This document shows positions 1 to 10,793 of a DNA stretch of 64,000 nt, piece after piece. Each line of letters opens with the position of its first letter. The stretch's first letter is position 1. A model generated the notes under the pieces. The model worked only from the letters and a program-made list of their open reading frames with translations. It did not search any database and had not been told where the DNA came from. Made by a program: the position numbers and the translations under genes. This DNA is from Fasciola hepatica (taxonomy: Eukaryota; Platyhelminthes; Trematoda; Plagiorchiida; Fasciolidae): positions 630,001 to 694,000 of the forward strand of contig CANUEZ040000108.1 in assembly GCA_948099385.1 (NCBI GenBank), in the 5' to 3' direction.

Positions 1-880
1 GTTTCCATCATGACGGGACTACACCTTCGACGTGATACGATGCTTTGCGTGTTTCAGCCACTCAAGGAGCCACGAAAAATGGCTTTCTCGAGTTAGAGAT
101 GCAATCACTTTTAACAGGTCAGTGGATGGAGGTCAGGCAAAGACCAGTCTCACTGAACCAGTTGATGGTTCCCTAAGACCAGCCGCTTGGAGAAGACACT
201 ACAGCGAATACACAAACAAGCAGTTTATCGGCCCAAAACCTCCGGCAGACGGACTGTGGTTTCTGTCGATGGCAAGAGGAGTTATATCATTCAATTGAGC
301 AGTTAACACCCACCTAAGCGGAGCAGTCCCCGGCCCAAAGCATGCCGCTCCGCCCGCGTTTCGCTTGCTCCACTGGGTGCGTGGATTAGAGGCAATCCGA
401 AAAGCTGATCAACAACAAAGTAAACAAGAAAGTGCGTACCACAGCCAGGTCTCACGTGACAGACCAGAACAAGCTCCTGCGTGGGTATTCCAGTCACGTG
501 TCCGTGCCTGGTCAGAACCCCACCGCCTTGTGGGTCAGACTGCTGATTCAAAGGCCCCGGCTAGGTTTCCCGATAGAAAAACCTCTTCGGCGGTGTGGGC
601 AGCCGCGACACATGATTCATTCAGAAGTCTCCAACATCCTTCCTGTAAAATGTCGTGCTAATTAGTTTTATTTTTTATTTACTTCCTTTTCATACTAGTG
701 ATGCAATATTTCTGGATTGGGGCCGCAGCCAGCTTGAGGCTGCCATTTGGGGAAAGTGAACGGCATCGGCAGGTCAATGCTCGGGCCACGGGGTATTGCG
801 GTCCAGGAGACGCGTCTGGTAATGATAAACGCCTAAACACAATTCCTCAATTGACTGCATTTAACTTTCTCACGGTGTCG
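1..880. other. No confident feature; possible 5' leader of an RTE-like LINE
   Basis: Both strands contain only short overlapping open frames that look like chance. The stretch lies directly upstream of an RTE-like endonuclease fragment on the plus strand and could be the untranslated leader of that element, but I see no motif that proves it. Confidence 0.3.
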
Positions 881-3130
881 GATATATGACAGGCCGTTCT
901 CGCTAGAATTTTTGAGACTTTCGAAACAGATGTATGCCGTTCTCCAAACACGCATAAAACCCCTCTTTCTCAACCATGGTTCGCACTCCAGATGCAACCT
1001 CAGTATCTGGCTTCACTCTTCGTGTCTCAAGTAATTTGACGTCTAATGCTCGTGGTCAGACCGGTGTCGGGATCGCTTTGAGCAAGAGAGCTATGTTTCG
1101 TACCGTCCCATTAACTCTGGTGAGGACTCAGTTCTGCCTGCGAGCGGTCTCCTCATATTTGTGAAAAACGAAGAATGTATGGGTAGTCAATCCATGTTCC
1201 CACTCGCTGCACACACCGCATTGGTCCGACTTGTGTGAGCGACCACGCCTTGAGGCCAAAATGCCGCTGGCAGGATTCGTCTCCCGTTTATCTATTCACG
1301 CCGTCGACCGGCCGTCCTATCGCCCGTGATTTCGTGGGCTCGATAAAGGCCGGTGCTGACGCATTGTCTGCCAGTGAGACCAAAACGTCTATCAAACGAT
1401 GTGTCGGACCCTAACGTCACAAGCTGAGCATGCACTACTGGACTGGATTTTACAGCAGTCGTTTGTGCATAGGTCAGTTGGACGGTTCTGTATGTGTCAC
1501 CAGCAATGTACCAGAGTGTCGATGCTTGTTCGTCGTGCATGCGTATGCCTCCACTGGGTGAAGTTCTAAAACCGAAGGTGAGTTCTGTCTCAACTGCTTC
1601 GAAGAGAGCGTTCGACAGACTTTGCGGTCATTGCTCCCATGTTAGTCATTTGGGGGATGCAGGAAGGCACCTAAGAGGCCCACCGGCTATCCCAGACGAC
1701 CGAACTCACGACTCATCCAGTTGTGTTCTGACCATGGACTATTTCCAACGAGCACGAACTTCTGTCATGAGCAACGGCAAAGTCGCACCGGGCATCCTAC
1801 GCCTTCAAAGCGTTGAATTTACACCGACCGTATTATCACTGGCCACCGTCAGCGTCGGTTAGTTGAAGACTTTCATTTTAGACTATGCCTGTGGAATCAG
1901 ACTACTCCCGTAATATGTGATCGCTTCGTCCGTGATCGTACCAACGCTGAAGCCATCCGTCACGCACAAGTGCTCCTATCCGAGGTGTGAGTTAATCAAG
2001 GAGTTCAACGGCCCACTGATTCATTCTCAGGAATGTCGTCTGGAACGTCACACCGAGTGCTTAAAGGAGTATTTCAGTTGTACCACTTCTGAAACCGACT
2101 TTATAATATCTGCAAGAGGAGCAATGCTCTTAGATATCACTCCATCAAAAATGGAGGTTATCTGGTTGGTAGGCTAGCTGAAATGGTACAAAGCTGTTGG
2201 ACCAGATGAGTTTTTCCCATCCTATTCCATCATTAGAGTTAACAAAATCCTTCCGGGTAATCTGGGACAGTGAACAGATTCCCAGAGAATGGTGGGAATC
2301 GGTGACTGTGCCGAGTTACAAGAAAGGCGACGGGTTCTTTTGTCAAAACCAGAGAGGAATGAGCTTGATAGGTTTCGCACCCGAACAGCTCGCCGATTAT
2401 TCGGAACTCATGAAAGGTGTACGCGCAAGAAACAAGTCAGACCCGGTCGAGGTTGTATACCTCACACTCCGACAGATTTTAGAGCACAGCGATACCAACA
2501 ATCACTACTTTCCTTGATCTGAAAGCGACGTTCGACTGTACAGTTCTCCGGCTCTACTTCACACTGAAGGGTATGCCAGAGGAATTTATTTCGTTCCAAT
2601 CCAGCCAGGCTCGTGCCTATGGCGATCTTTCACCCGGGTTCACCACGAAAAGTGGTGTTCGTCAGGTTTACTCTCTGTCGCCCTTCATCTTCAATTTTTT
2701 AACCAAAATGAGAATAGCGGCATCGATATTTGTTCAGGCAATACACTGTCTGACTTGGAATACGCCGATGATGTTGTTCTTCTGGGTGAAGATCCAGTTA
2801 AGTTGCAAGTTCCAATAGGTAGTCTAAACAAGAGTGTAACGATATTTGGGATGTGTTGCACCTTGAAAATTTAAAATCCTGCTGCAGGATTGGGTTGGCC
2901 CTACACCAGTCCCTGTCCCTTTAATAGAAGCTTTAACTAGAGTAGGCAAGTTTTGTTACCTAGGCAATTACACCTCGCCAGGTGGTCAGATATCGGATGA
3001 ACTCTCGCCGCTTACACGGAAGACTCGTTTAGCTTTACCAACATTCGTCGTTTGTTAGAACTCGAGCAGGAGACGGAAACAGAATTTCTGTTCGGCGAGA
3101 ATTTTGAAGGAAGTAATCGAAATGTAGAAC
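880..3130 (+). mobile_element. Decayed RTE-like LINE (endonuclease to RT thumb)
   Basis: Fragments of a non-LTR retrotransposon polyprotein appear in the expected order but in shifting frames. An endonuclease piece lies at 976-1164 (residues like ARGQTGVGIALSKRA). A linker follows near 1960-2050. RT follows at 2197-2820, with the motifs WDSEQIPREW, YKKGD and LTLRQILEH in the fingers, GDLSPGFTTKSGVRQ in the palm, and an intact YADD catalytic box at 2761-2772 read in a different frame from its surroundings. A thumb match to 'KFCYLG..SPGGQISDE' lies at 2942-3003. Stops and frameshifts make the protein non-functional. The RTE assignment rests on remembered family motifs, not a search. The middle of the endonuclease is disturbed: a piece at 1292-1540 reads on the other strand. 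Confidence 0.75.
1292..1540 (-). pseudogene. Inverted piece of RTE-like endonuclease
   Basis: Read on the minus strand, this open frame carries a segment resembling the RTE endonuclease core (VHAQLVTLGSDTSFDRRFGL, compare the usual 'NAQVG...GGRFGL'). It lies inside the plus-strand RTE remnant, so it is either a local inversion or a second element inserted head to head. The match is short and moderate. Confidence 0.4.
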
Positions 3131-3239
3131 GAGTCAACATATGGGATTGGCTGGGAGAGAGTTCGTAATCTGGTGCGTGAACGGCCAACGACGATCTTTT
3201 CTTTTGTGCTGTTATATGCTTATCACATCTGACATGAAG

Positions 3240-5080
3240 TCTCTTAACGGTATACCAGAAACAAGACTGACGGCTCGCAGACCTCTACGAAGAACGATGT
3301 GATCCTTTTTAGGCAAACCAGGAGTAGTAACACGAGGGCAGTATAGGAGTATGAGAAATATACACTGGTGTACGAAGGACTACAAAGCACTGAACTGTCG
3401 AAGTTTACGAATCTGTAAGGACAATCGACGCAGTTTTCCAACAGCGAATTCAAGGTGTAAAGACCAGTGCAATTTACCTAGTAAAGTCGCCGGAACATTT
3501 CACATTGTTTAAACGTGCAAGAGAAGTATGGTTAGAGGTGATAATGTCCTCTACAAAACGCGATTGTAAAGTGACCAAAATACACTCTTGAGATTTGACA
3601 TTGTTTAACGGAAAACCAGGTTGCTCAGGAAAGTTTCGTGTGTATGAAAAATTCTCAGCAAATTCATCTCAACTGCTGGGACACAGACTGAGCCAAAACG
3701 ACGTCATCAGCATACCCGAGTGGACGAACTGAGTGCGTTACGGTTAAGTCGGTAGTATAAGTGGAGAACAAATACGGGTAAATAACAGCACATCGAAGAA
3801 CACCAGTACTGCTTAAAAGATGTTTTCAGCATTGGTACGTTATGTCCCTCCCGAAAATTAGCCTTTTACCAGTCAAGGAAGTAAATGGAGCAACTAAAAG
3901 ACTCGTTTTTTGAGAATTAGGAATAATGATATACTATCAAACGCTGATGTGTAATCGAGAGTCATTGAGGGATTCTGTAATGAAATGGACTACGCACACC
4001 GGGTGTTCGTCAGTGGGACTTCTGGCAGTGTTCCGAAGGCGTCGAGGGAAAGCACGTTCATCTAGTTCAAATACCGATGAGAGAAGTGATATAAGACAAT
4101 TCACTGGTTCCCGTTTGGTATGGGTAGGATTGTGACTAGACGCCAAAAGTCAGGAATGATTTGAGTGAACGGCTAATTAGTGCACAGAGGGATTCAACCA
4201 TGCACTTGAGCACCACGGAAGGCAGAACGTTTGTTTCAGACATTTAATATTCCGAGATTGCGGAAACTGTTAGGAGATTGTCCTGAGGTTTGATTTCTTA
4301 CTTGACCAAGTTTGACGGTCGACGAACCTCAGGTGTGCCGCCCGACTTGTACGATGGTTCCTTCCTCCTGCGACATCGTTTTAGATAGGGTGAGATCACT
4401 GTTTTGAGGTGGAAGCAAACAATTCACACAGGACAACAGATATTGCAGATGTGGTTAATAACTTTGGTCACAAAACTTACTGAATGGGAATGATTGAAAC
4501 TGCGTTTTAACAACGAGATAGAGAAAAAAGAACGATTGAAAAGTGTGTTTTCCTCAGATAAGTCCCGATGATAAAGACAGCTGCTTAGTTCGTCGTGGCT
4601 GACTGGTTTCGAGTGTTTAATTACCACCTCCGAGATCAGAGGTTTGAATTCTACCACCACCGATCACTTTGTAGGCAATAATCCAATGTCGTCCGGCTCG
4701 CTACCACGACCGACCGACTGCAGTGGGCCTTTGAGGTTAAGCGGTTTACCCCTTACACTGCACTCATACTGAAGCATATAATAAAAAAATAATAATTAAC
4801 CGTGTTTAGTGTATATCTTGAGACGAAGATGTAAGACACTGTAACCATTGGTGCCAAAAGATGCACTCAGTATGGTGAAAAGAGTTCTGGATAGTTTGTC
4901 AAGATACAATCCAACGGAGAGTCACCACGAATAGGGGCAAGACAGATGTCATAGAGAATGGAAGGTGAAAGTGGATATGTTAAGGCACGATTAAATTCTC
5001 CTAAGATGATACGCAGATTGTCACTGATCAACAGTACAAGGTAGCAGTGGATTGTAGGAGTTAATTGAGTTTTGTATGCT
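3240..5080 (-). mobile_element. Minus-strand LINE of another lineage, split by a SINE
   Basis: Two retroelement domains read on the minus strand. At about 5065-4820 is the C-terminal part of an apurinic-like endonuclease: ILGEFNRA (a changed GDFN motif), then YDICLAPIRGDSPLDCILTN, which matches the usual 'LxAPTRGDxLLDxIL' block. At about 3880-3480 is an RT palm, with a block like GVLRCAVIYPYLFS and a YADD box at 3703-3714 followed by VVLAQS. The order (endonuclease to the right, RT to the left) is right for a minus-strand LINE. Between them lie a plus-strand SINE at 4592-4800 and a stretch without motifs. The motifs look more like the Jockey/I/R1 group than the RTE copies nearby; the clade is uncertain. 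Many frameshifts and stops are present. Confidence 0.6.
4592..4800 (+). mobile_element. tRNA-derived SINE, copy A (internally shortened)
   Basis: A tRNA-like head (CGTGGCTGACTGG, then ATTACCACCTCCGAGATCAG and a decayed B box GAGGTTTGAATTCTACC) is followed by the same body as the other copies (ATCCAATGTCGTCCGGCTCG) and ends in an A-rich tail with AATAATAATTAA at 4781-4800. Compared with the copy at 26018-26290, part of the middle of the body is missing. It lies inside the minus-strand LINE and separates its endonuclease and RT pieces. Confidence 0.7.
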
Positions 5081-6121
5081 TTGTGGTGCAATGTAAACAT
5101 TCGTGATGATGATTCGACAAAAACGAAAAAAATAGGGTAACAAGACAAAAAATACTGCGACTGCTGCCGATTGCCGCAGCTCTCCCCATCTCCCCACACT
5201 TCACGGTCCATCGATTTTCATGCACAGTCCGTTCATAGCACATCACGTGACTAAATGCGAAACTGAAATACCCCGAAGAACATTAACCAACGTATTTGAG
5301 AGAAAGTGCAAATATGTATGCACTAGCAAGAAACCAACTATGCAAAAAGGGATACAACTGGACCATGAACTCAGACACCGGACGGATCACTTGTTCGTTG
5401 GATAACATTCAGAAGAAGCGAGCTGCTTCCGTCATGAAAGTTGACTGAACTTATAAAGGTGATGGCCGCTCAGACCTTATTTCGGACTGCACGTCCGCTC
5501 TATTGTAAGCAACAGTGCCCCGACACCAAGCATTTCACTTGATAGCCCAAACCTGTTAAGCGCATTCACTAGTACGATCTGCAACACACGATGAAGATAT
5601 TCCTTGATTTCCCTCACTGGAAAAATATAAAACAATGGGATTTTTGGAGGAGCTGAATGAAACGGAATCGCCATTTTTTGTTGACGAATTTCCATTAGTA
5701 ACTACGCTCAATGGAATAACATAAGGAACTATCTACTGGTTATATATGAATGCATCAGATGTAATGTATTGCTGAGTAGTGCTGTTTAAGGTCACCAGTG
5801 CTGGAAATCCACGTTCATAAACAAATAAATGACAAAGCAACTGCGTACCATTAGAGTTCACGACTCGAATGAGTGACTACTTCAGTATCCCGTAAAAACG
5901 ACATTTGCCAACAATATTTTCCAAGATGCTCCACTCAATACGAGTATAATGGCCAGTAGAAGGAAAGCAAGAATAAAATGTATTGGCTAGTAATGCGTAC
6001 ATAATGAACTAAAAAAAAATCATGCATCCTCAAAATTAAAACAAGAAGTTCAAATGGGAACAAATCTAGGGGTTGGCATCTGTTGATGACTGCAGGAAAT
6101 GGGGAATGGTGTGAATGTGGT
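5081..6121. other. No recognisable feature
   Basis: AT-rich DNA with only short chance frames. I see no retroelement motif, tandem repeat or convincing exon. Confidence 0.5.
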
Positions 6122-6548
6122 TTAGATAGATTTTTGATCGTTTTTCTCATTGGCGTTGACTGTGCTTGGACCGTTGGGTTGTCCGGCGTACTCATCTCCA
6201 TCGTCCGAGAAGATCACATCCATTTTCGAACACAGTGTCACCGCAGGATTCGACTCGCGATCTGGTCGAGTGGAGTTCGTATCATTTTGTAAGTCAGCCA
6301 CAGTCACATTGAAATGATAACATACGGTGACCAGCGGTAACTGCGGACTGGCTAGAGGGAGAAATTCACAGGAGGCACTTGAGCCGCTGTCGTAGAGTGA
6401 ACCGAATGCAGGCAAAGGATGCGCGTTACGCTCACTCAGCGAGTTGGAGATTCGTTCAAGTACTGCGTACGCCTCAAAATCAACCGGGTCAAAGGCCAAT
6501 CCGATATGGCACACAGCACAGTTGCGCATTACTGAGTTGGCTGAGTCC
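6122..6548 (-). CDS. Candidate terminal exon, unknown protein
   Basis: A minus-strand frame of about 140 codons ends at a TAA and begins just after a plausible splice acceptor (CTCATTTCCCCAG at the right edge). The peptide (for example SVMRNCAVCHIGLAFDPVDF near its start and KMDVIFSDDGDEY near its end) has ordinary composition and does not resemble the retroelements around it. I do not recognise a family. The first in-frame Met is seven codons inside. It may be a chance frame. No polyadenylation signal was found downstream. Confidence 0.3.
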
Positions 6549-7151
6549 CTGGGGAAATGAGCGCTTTTCTTCGATTGAAAAGCAAGCAGTCGTAATAGTT
6601 GTCTGATCCAGCCACCGTGACTAACCTGAAAAGAGCAGATAATGCCGAAGTCAAAACGTGACCTTATTCATTTCAGCAGATGTATTTCCAAAACCATGCT
6701 CAAAGGTACGTTTTTCATAGTCACCACGTGTTGGTATTGCAAAAGATTAAAGACTTATTAATCGCCCCCGGCGTTTTTCACATCCAAATGTTGAACGCGA
6801 CGTTTCCCGTTATATAATTAAAAAAGATGAAAATACGGTCAAAGCAGTATTACCACGGGAATGATAGCAAAGTCAAGATAATTCTATCAATTTACCAGTC
6901 ACAAATGATCGGTTTTTGAGGTATAATACTGGTGCAAAGTTTGTCACACGAGATAATTGCTCCTCGGTAATGACACTGACCATTGGGTCGCAATATAACT
7001 GCACACACTGGTAGAATATTTCATACGAAAACTGAAAGGCAGGAGCAACAAATAAGATACAGCGTCAAGCAAGAATACAGCGCGTCCCATATGCGACGCT
7101 CGAAAGCAGGCTGTAAACGTGTCAGGTACAGCGCATATGACCGTGGGCGAC
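6549..7151. other. No recognisable feature
   Basis: Single-copy-looking DNA with nothing I can identify on either strand. Confidence 0.4.
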
Positions 7152-7222
7152 TGATAGAGTATTCCTCACTGTCGTCCAGCAAGCTACCACACCTGACTCA
7201 TTGGGACCTTATGGAATCATCC
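7152..7222 (+). mobile_element. Partial SINE body, truncated by a second SINE
   Basis: About 70 bp matches the middle of the SINE body (TCACTGTCGTCCAGCAAGCT, then CATTGGGACCTTATGGAATC) and stops abruptly where a full copy begins at 7228. The tRNA-like head and the 3' tail of this copy are missing here. It fits insertion of one SINE into another, or a tandem truncated copy. Confidence 0.6.
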
Positions 7223-7227
7223 ACCCC

Positions 7228-7490
7228 GGTGGTGGTCGAGTGGATTGGACCGTTTGATTACCGCCTCAGAGGTCAGAGATTCGAGTCTCCACCATCACCG
7301 GCTGCTTTGATGATAAACAGTATTCCATTGTCGTCCGGTTGGTTACCATACATGACCTGTCGGGACCTTACGCGATTCTCCACTCCAAGTCTCAGGGTAT
7401 GTTTGCCGGTTACCCTTAATAGTGAAGCAGGCCTTTGTGGCTATGGCGTATACCCCTTCAACTGCACTTATGCGCATGTACTAAAACCAG
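7228..7490 (+). mobile_element. tRNA-derived SINE, copy B
   Basis: It begins GGTGGTGGTCGAGTGG, which contains an A-box-like TGGTCGAGTGG. A diverged B box follows (AGATTCGAGTCTCC), and the acceptor-like 3' strand CCACCATCACCGG closes the tRNA-like part at about 75 bp. The body then runs through TGTCGTCCGGTTGG, ACTCCAAGTCTCAGGG and CTATGGCGTATACCCC. It is collinear with the copies at 24402, 26018 (minus) and 27757 (minus). Confidence 0.75.
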
Positions 7491-8624
7491 ACAGCGTGTT
7501 CAGCTGCGCTCACGATAGAAATTCAGTTCAGTTGCCACATGTAGGCTTCACGGAACACACAGGTCTTGACTGCGAGAGGGGTGCCTGAGTGAACGGAATG
7601 AAGGTCGACGGTTCGGCCGGCCGATTTCCCCAGTCCCACCAATATATCTGCAACCAGCGGCTTCATGAAGATCCGTGATGGGCCCCGCTGATTCTCACTG
7701 TTGTTCCTAGGTTCTGTACACCTAGACAGGTTCATTCAGCTTCCAGTCAAGGTCTATCTGCTCCGTGGGAGTTGCGACCGTCTAGCCTTTGTGCGACGAG
7801 CTGAGCTGAATTACCACAGTGGACGCAGCTGAACACGTCTGAGGTGTCACTACCAACTACGGTCGTATCCACTCTACTCGACATATCTACAGGCTGTGAA
7901 CGTTGTGCTTTTGAGCGTCACATGGGGCGCACGAAAATAAAAGCGCTTAGATTTTGTGGAGCGTGCAAAAATCTCAGGCTTAAAGCAGGAAATAATAGTC
8001 GTCGTATTGTCGTGTATGTATTAGTAGAAGGCTAAGACCAGGTGAAGTCTCGAGAAATTGTGAGTCGAAGATACTTCACTGATCAAACTCTAGGTATTGC
8101 CTTGTTGTCAACACGTAAAGAAAAGCAGCTACTTTCGACTGAAAACATACGCCTTCCCCTGAACTCTGCTTAGGTACTACAATGAGTGAGGCTGAATGTG
8201 GTAGTGTCGGCGTGATCGTAGGCCATGGAAATTGGAGGTTGCCACTACTCATTTTGTGCACAGAAGTCAGATGGAGGTTTTCCTTGCTTTCGAAATCGAA
8301 CACTACCAAGTTTCTCTTCTATCTCACTGGTGCAGAACTAACTGAAAAGCAGGCATTTGCCTCAGCTGATAAAAGCAGTCACCAATGGTCGCTTATCAAG
8401 AGTGCTTTGCATTTCGACGGTTGTGGTCTGTCTCCTCCGCCGTGATGGCCTGGATTTCTACTGCAAAAATTGTGGTGACTTTTGGTAACCGGAAGCTCAA
8501 CCACTGAAAACTTGTCAAATCAAGATCTATTTTCACCATTGTGATCGCAGTGCAATTCTCATAAGCTAAGTCGCCGTCATGCACCACCATCTGGACGTGC
8601 ATCCAGTGTGCAAAAGCCCACTAA

Positions 8625-8625
<1 letters not shown>
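7491..8625. other. No confident feature; faint RTE-like linker
   Basis: Mostly unassigned. The plus-strand stretch around 8350-8440 (SSHQWSLIKSALHFDGCGLS) faintly resembles the linker between endonuclease and RT in the RTE-like LINEs of this window, but it is too short to call. Confidence 0.3.

Positions 8626-8692
<67 letters not shown>
8626..8692. repeat. (TA)n microsatellite, about 33 units
   Basis: An uninterrupted alternating TA tract. It produces a meaningless Tyr-Ile frame on the plus strand. Confidence 0.98.
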
Positions 8693-9189
8693 TCACCACA
8701 AAATACAGTTGTCAAGAGAAAAGTAGTTAAGATATTTGTGGATGTGCCGTTGGTAACAAAACAAACAAAAAACCAAGCTTATAATTCTAAATCCGTTGAT
8801 ATCCAAAGTGCTAACTAGCTGTCATTCAAAGACAGCCGAACTGAGCACACCATTTGCATGATCCGACGAAATTTTTGATTTCTCAGTAGTAACTATAAAA
8901 ACGAATGAAATTCGGATGTGCTTGCATTATTGTGATCGCATTGCAGCACTTGTTTCTCGTTGTTACCCTAGAAACCAACATGTGATTTCACTTGCTTTGT
9001 CCACTTTGTTCATTTGGAACATAAATACCGACTAAGCGGTCTACCACGGTTATCAGTAGCATCTCGATCACCTAGTTGAGTTACGGGGTAGTTACTGAGA
9101 CTCTTAGCTGTGCCCACGACAAGGTCGGGTTCACGTGCGTATTTCTGGCCGCATATTGTGCGATGTCCAGACGACGAGCGCGCGGTTCG
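8693..9189. other. No recognisable feature
   Basis: No motif or repeat recognised on either strand. Confidence 0.4.
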
Positions 9190-10475
9190 GCTACTTACGT
9201 GAAACGCGTAAGGATGATTGACACACTGGGCTTCAGAACAATAAGAAGGAAATTTGAAACTAGTCGGATGGCACTTTGGAATGCTTTTGACATAATTCCG
9301 AAATTATGTGGGAAATGGCGCACAAGAACAGCTTGAGGAAATTTCCCCCGGTGACAGCACGTTTTATCTCTGATGAACGCTGCGACCATCAGATTTCGCA
9401 GTCCGCACATAGACTTGCATTTTGTGCTCGCCTCTTTACGAGCCGAGTTTTTTTATGCTTGTTTCCAGCTGGGATCGACTGGCGTGCATCAAAAAGACCC
9501 CGAGATTCAGCAGAAACCTAGGATGTCGCGACGCGATGTGACAGACCATAACTTACCAGACCGCGGAATGAAAAGTATTACTGACAAGCAAACACTGCTG
9601 TGTGATATTGTCAGGCGGGGCTACATCTAGCTTTTCAGCTAGCGCGTTTTGGAAGAAGGATAGGCGATTTGGTTGGCACAGCCGATGGAAGTCTAACCAT
9701 CGTTGCAGCATGAGTTTGGAACGCCCACAAAATCATATTGACAGCTGAGTGCGTGATCAGAATCAACAGGAGTGCTCCGGTACGATCGGTAGTCTTGTGA
9801 ACAACCCCGTCTTTTGTGGCTCATTACGACGAGGTCAATTTGGGTCCACTGCTGACTCGAAGAGGACACCACGTAGAGCTCAGAGCCGTTCTTCTTCTTC
9901 TTCTGAACAATAGGAATCTAGCCCAAAAGGGCTTCTTAGATGCGAAACATTCGATGACAGCCAACCGACTCTAGCATTCAAATATCCTCGCTTTACGTAA
10001 AGCACTTTATGGGAATTATCTCTGCATCTGAGCTGCAACTGGTTAGTGTATACCCCAAAACGACAAACAAATTGCGCGTATCGGGACGGCGACTGCGCAG
10101 TTTGCGCGAACCTCTAAGTCTCATCGCGCATAAACGATGGTCGACTGGGATACAATTCAGCAGCACAGTCTCAGCCCTCTCGCTGAGAGTCAATCCAACG
10201 TCAGCAAAACCAGAAAGGTGTAAGTGAAACTTCACGGAGGGATTGGATAGGGGCGTCAACTGAATGATAAAAATAGTCCTGAATGTAACACACGTGGTGA
10301 CAAGGGTTTTAAGCATACGCGCTAAATCTGTGTGGTGTCCTATACGCATTAGGCTTGGCAAGTTGAACGTTCTACAGTATGTTCCGTAGTTTAAGAGCCA
10401 TTTATCAGCATCTCTTGGACTGACTATCCCACACCTTGTGTAAACAGCGGAATATGGGAAATTTTGACTCACTCA
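9190..10475 (-). mobile_element. RTE-like LINE endonuclease and linker, minus strand
   Basis: The minus frame at 10472-9993 gives the N-terminal half of an RTE-type endonuclease: WLLNYGTYCRTFNLPSLMR at the start, then HLHLSGFADVGLTLSERAE, then PVDHRLCAMRLRGS and LFVVLGYTLT. The C-terminal half lies at about 9900-9730 and contains QQWTQIDLVVMSHKRRG followed by STPVDSDHAL, the family's usual QIDH and SDHAL blocks. The linker continues to about 9200 (FQNALAEKLD, then ARQSIPAGNKHKKTR). The catalytic His of SDH is kept, while QIDH has become QIDL. RT is not found further left, so this copy is truncated or divided. A short (CTT)n tract near 9893-9906 lies between the two halves. Confidence 0.75.
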
Positions 10476-10677
10476 TCTAAGCAAATGTTTTCACGGGGAT
10501 CTGAAATCCAGAAAGCGGTGCAACAGGATTTTCGGGTCAGCGCCAAAATGCTAGCATCTTAAGACCTAACAAGACTATAAAGCTATGGGTACCGCAAGCG
10601 CGTATAGAAAAATCCGATTGCCATGGCATGTGATTGTCGCTTTTCGATGTCGGTGAAGCCTAGACACGTATTTTTAC

Positions 10678-10793
10678 CTGCTCGGGGTGCAACGTGATCG
10701 ATCAGATGATCTGGTAAAACATGAATAAAAACCTTGCCGTCAAATAAGGATGCGAACTTGAATATCTCTGCATGCATTTCGACCCTTGGGATG
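10678..10793 (-). CDS. Candidate internal exon, unknown protein
   Basis: A 116-bp minus-strand stretch is bounded by AG on its upstream side (AATGTAG at 10794-10800) and by a donor GTAAAA at 10677. One frame is open throughout, and its middle reads KFASLFDGKVFIHVLPDHLI. The composition is protein-like and unlike the LINEs nearby. The acceptor has a weak pyrimidine tract. I do not recognise the protein; it may be chance. Confidence 0.28.

Noticed and set aside
6983..7588. 201-codon plus-strand frame
   Set aside because: It runs through a truncated and a full SINE copy; the long frame is chance.
8579..8818. Open frame with a long Tyr-Ile repeat
   Set aside because: It is the translation of the (TA)n microsatellite.
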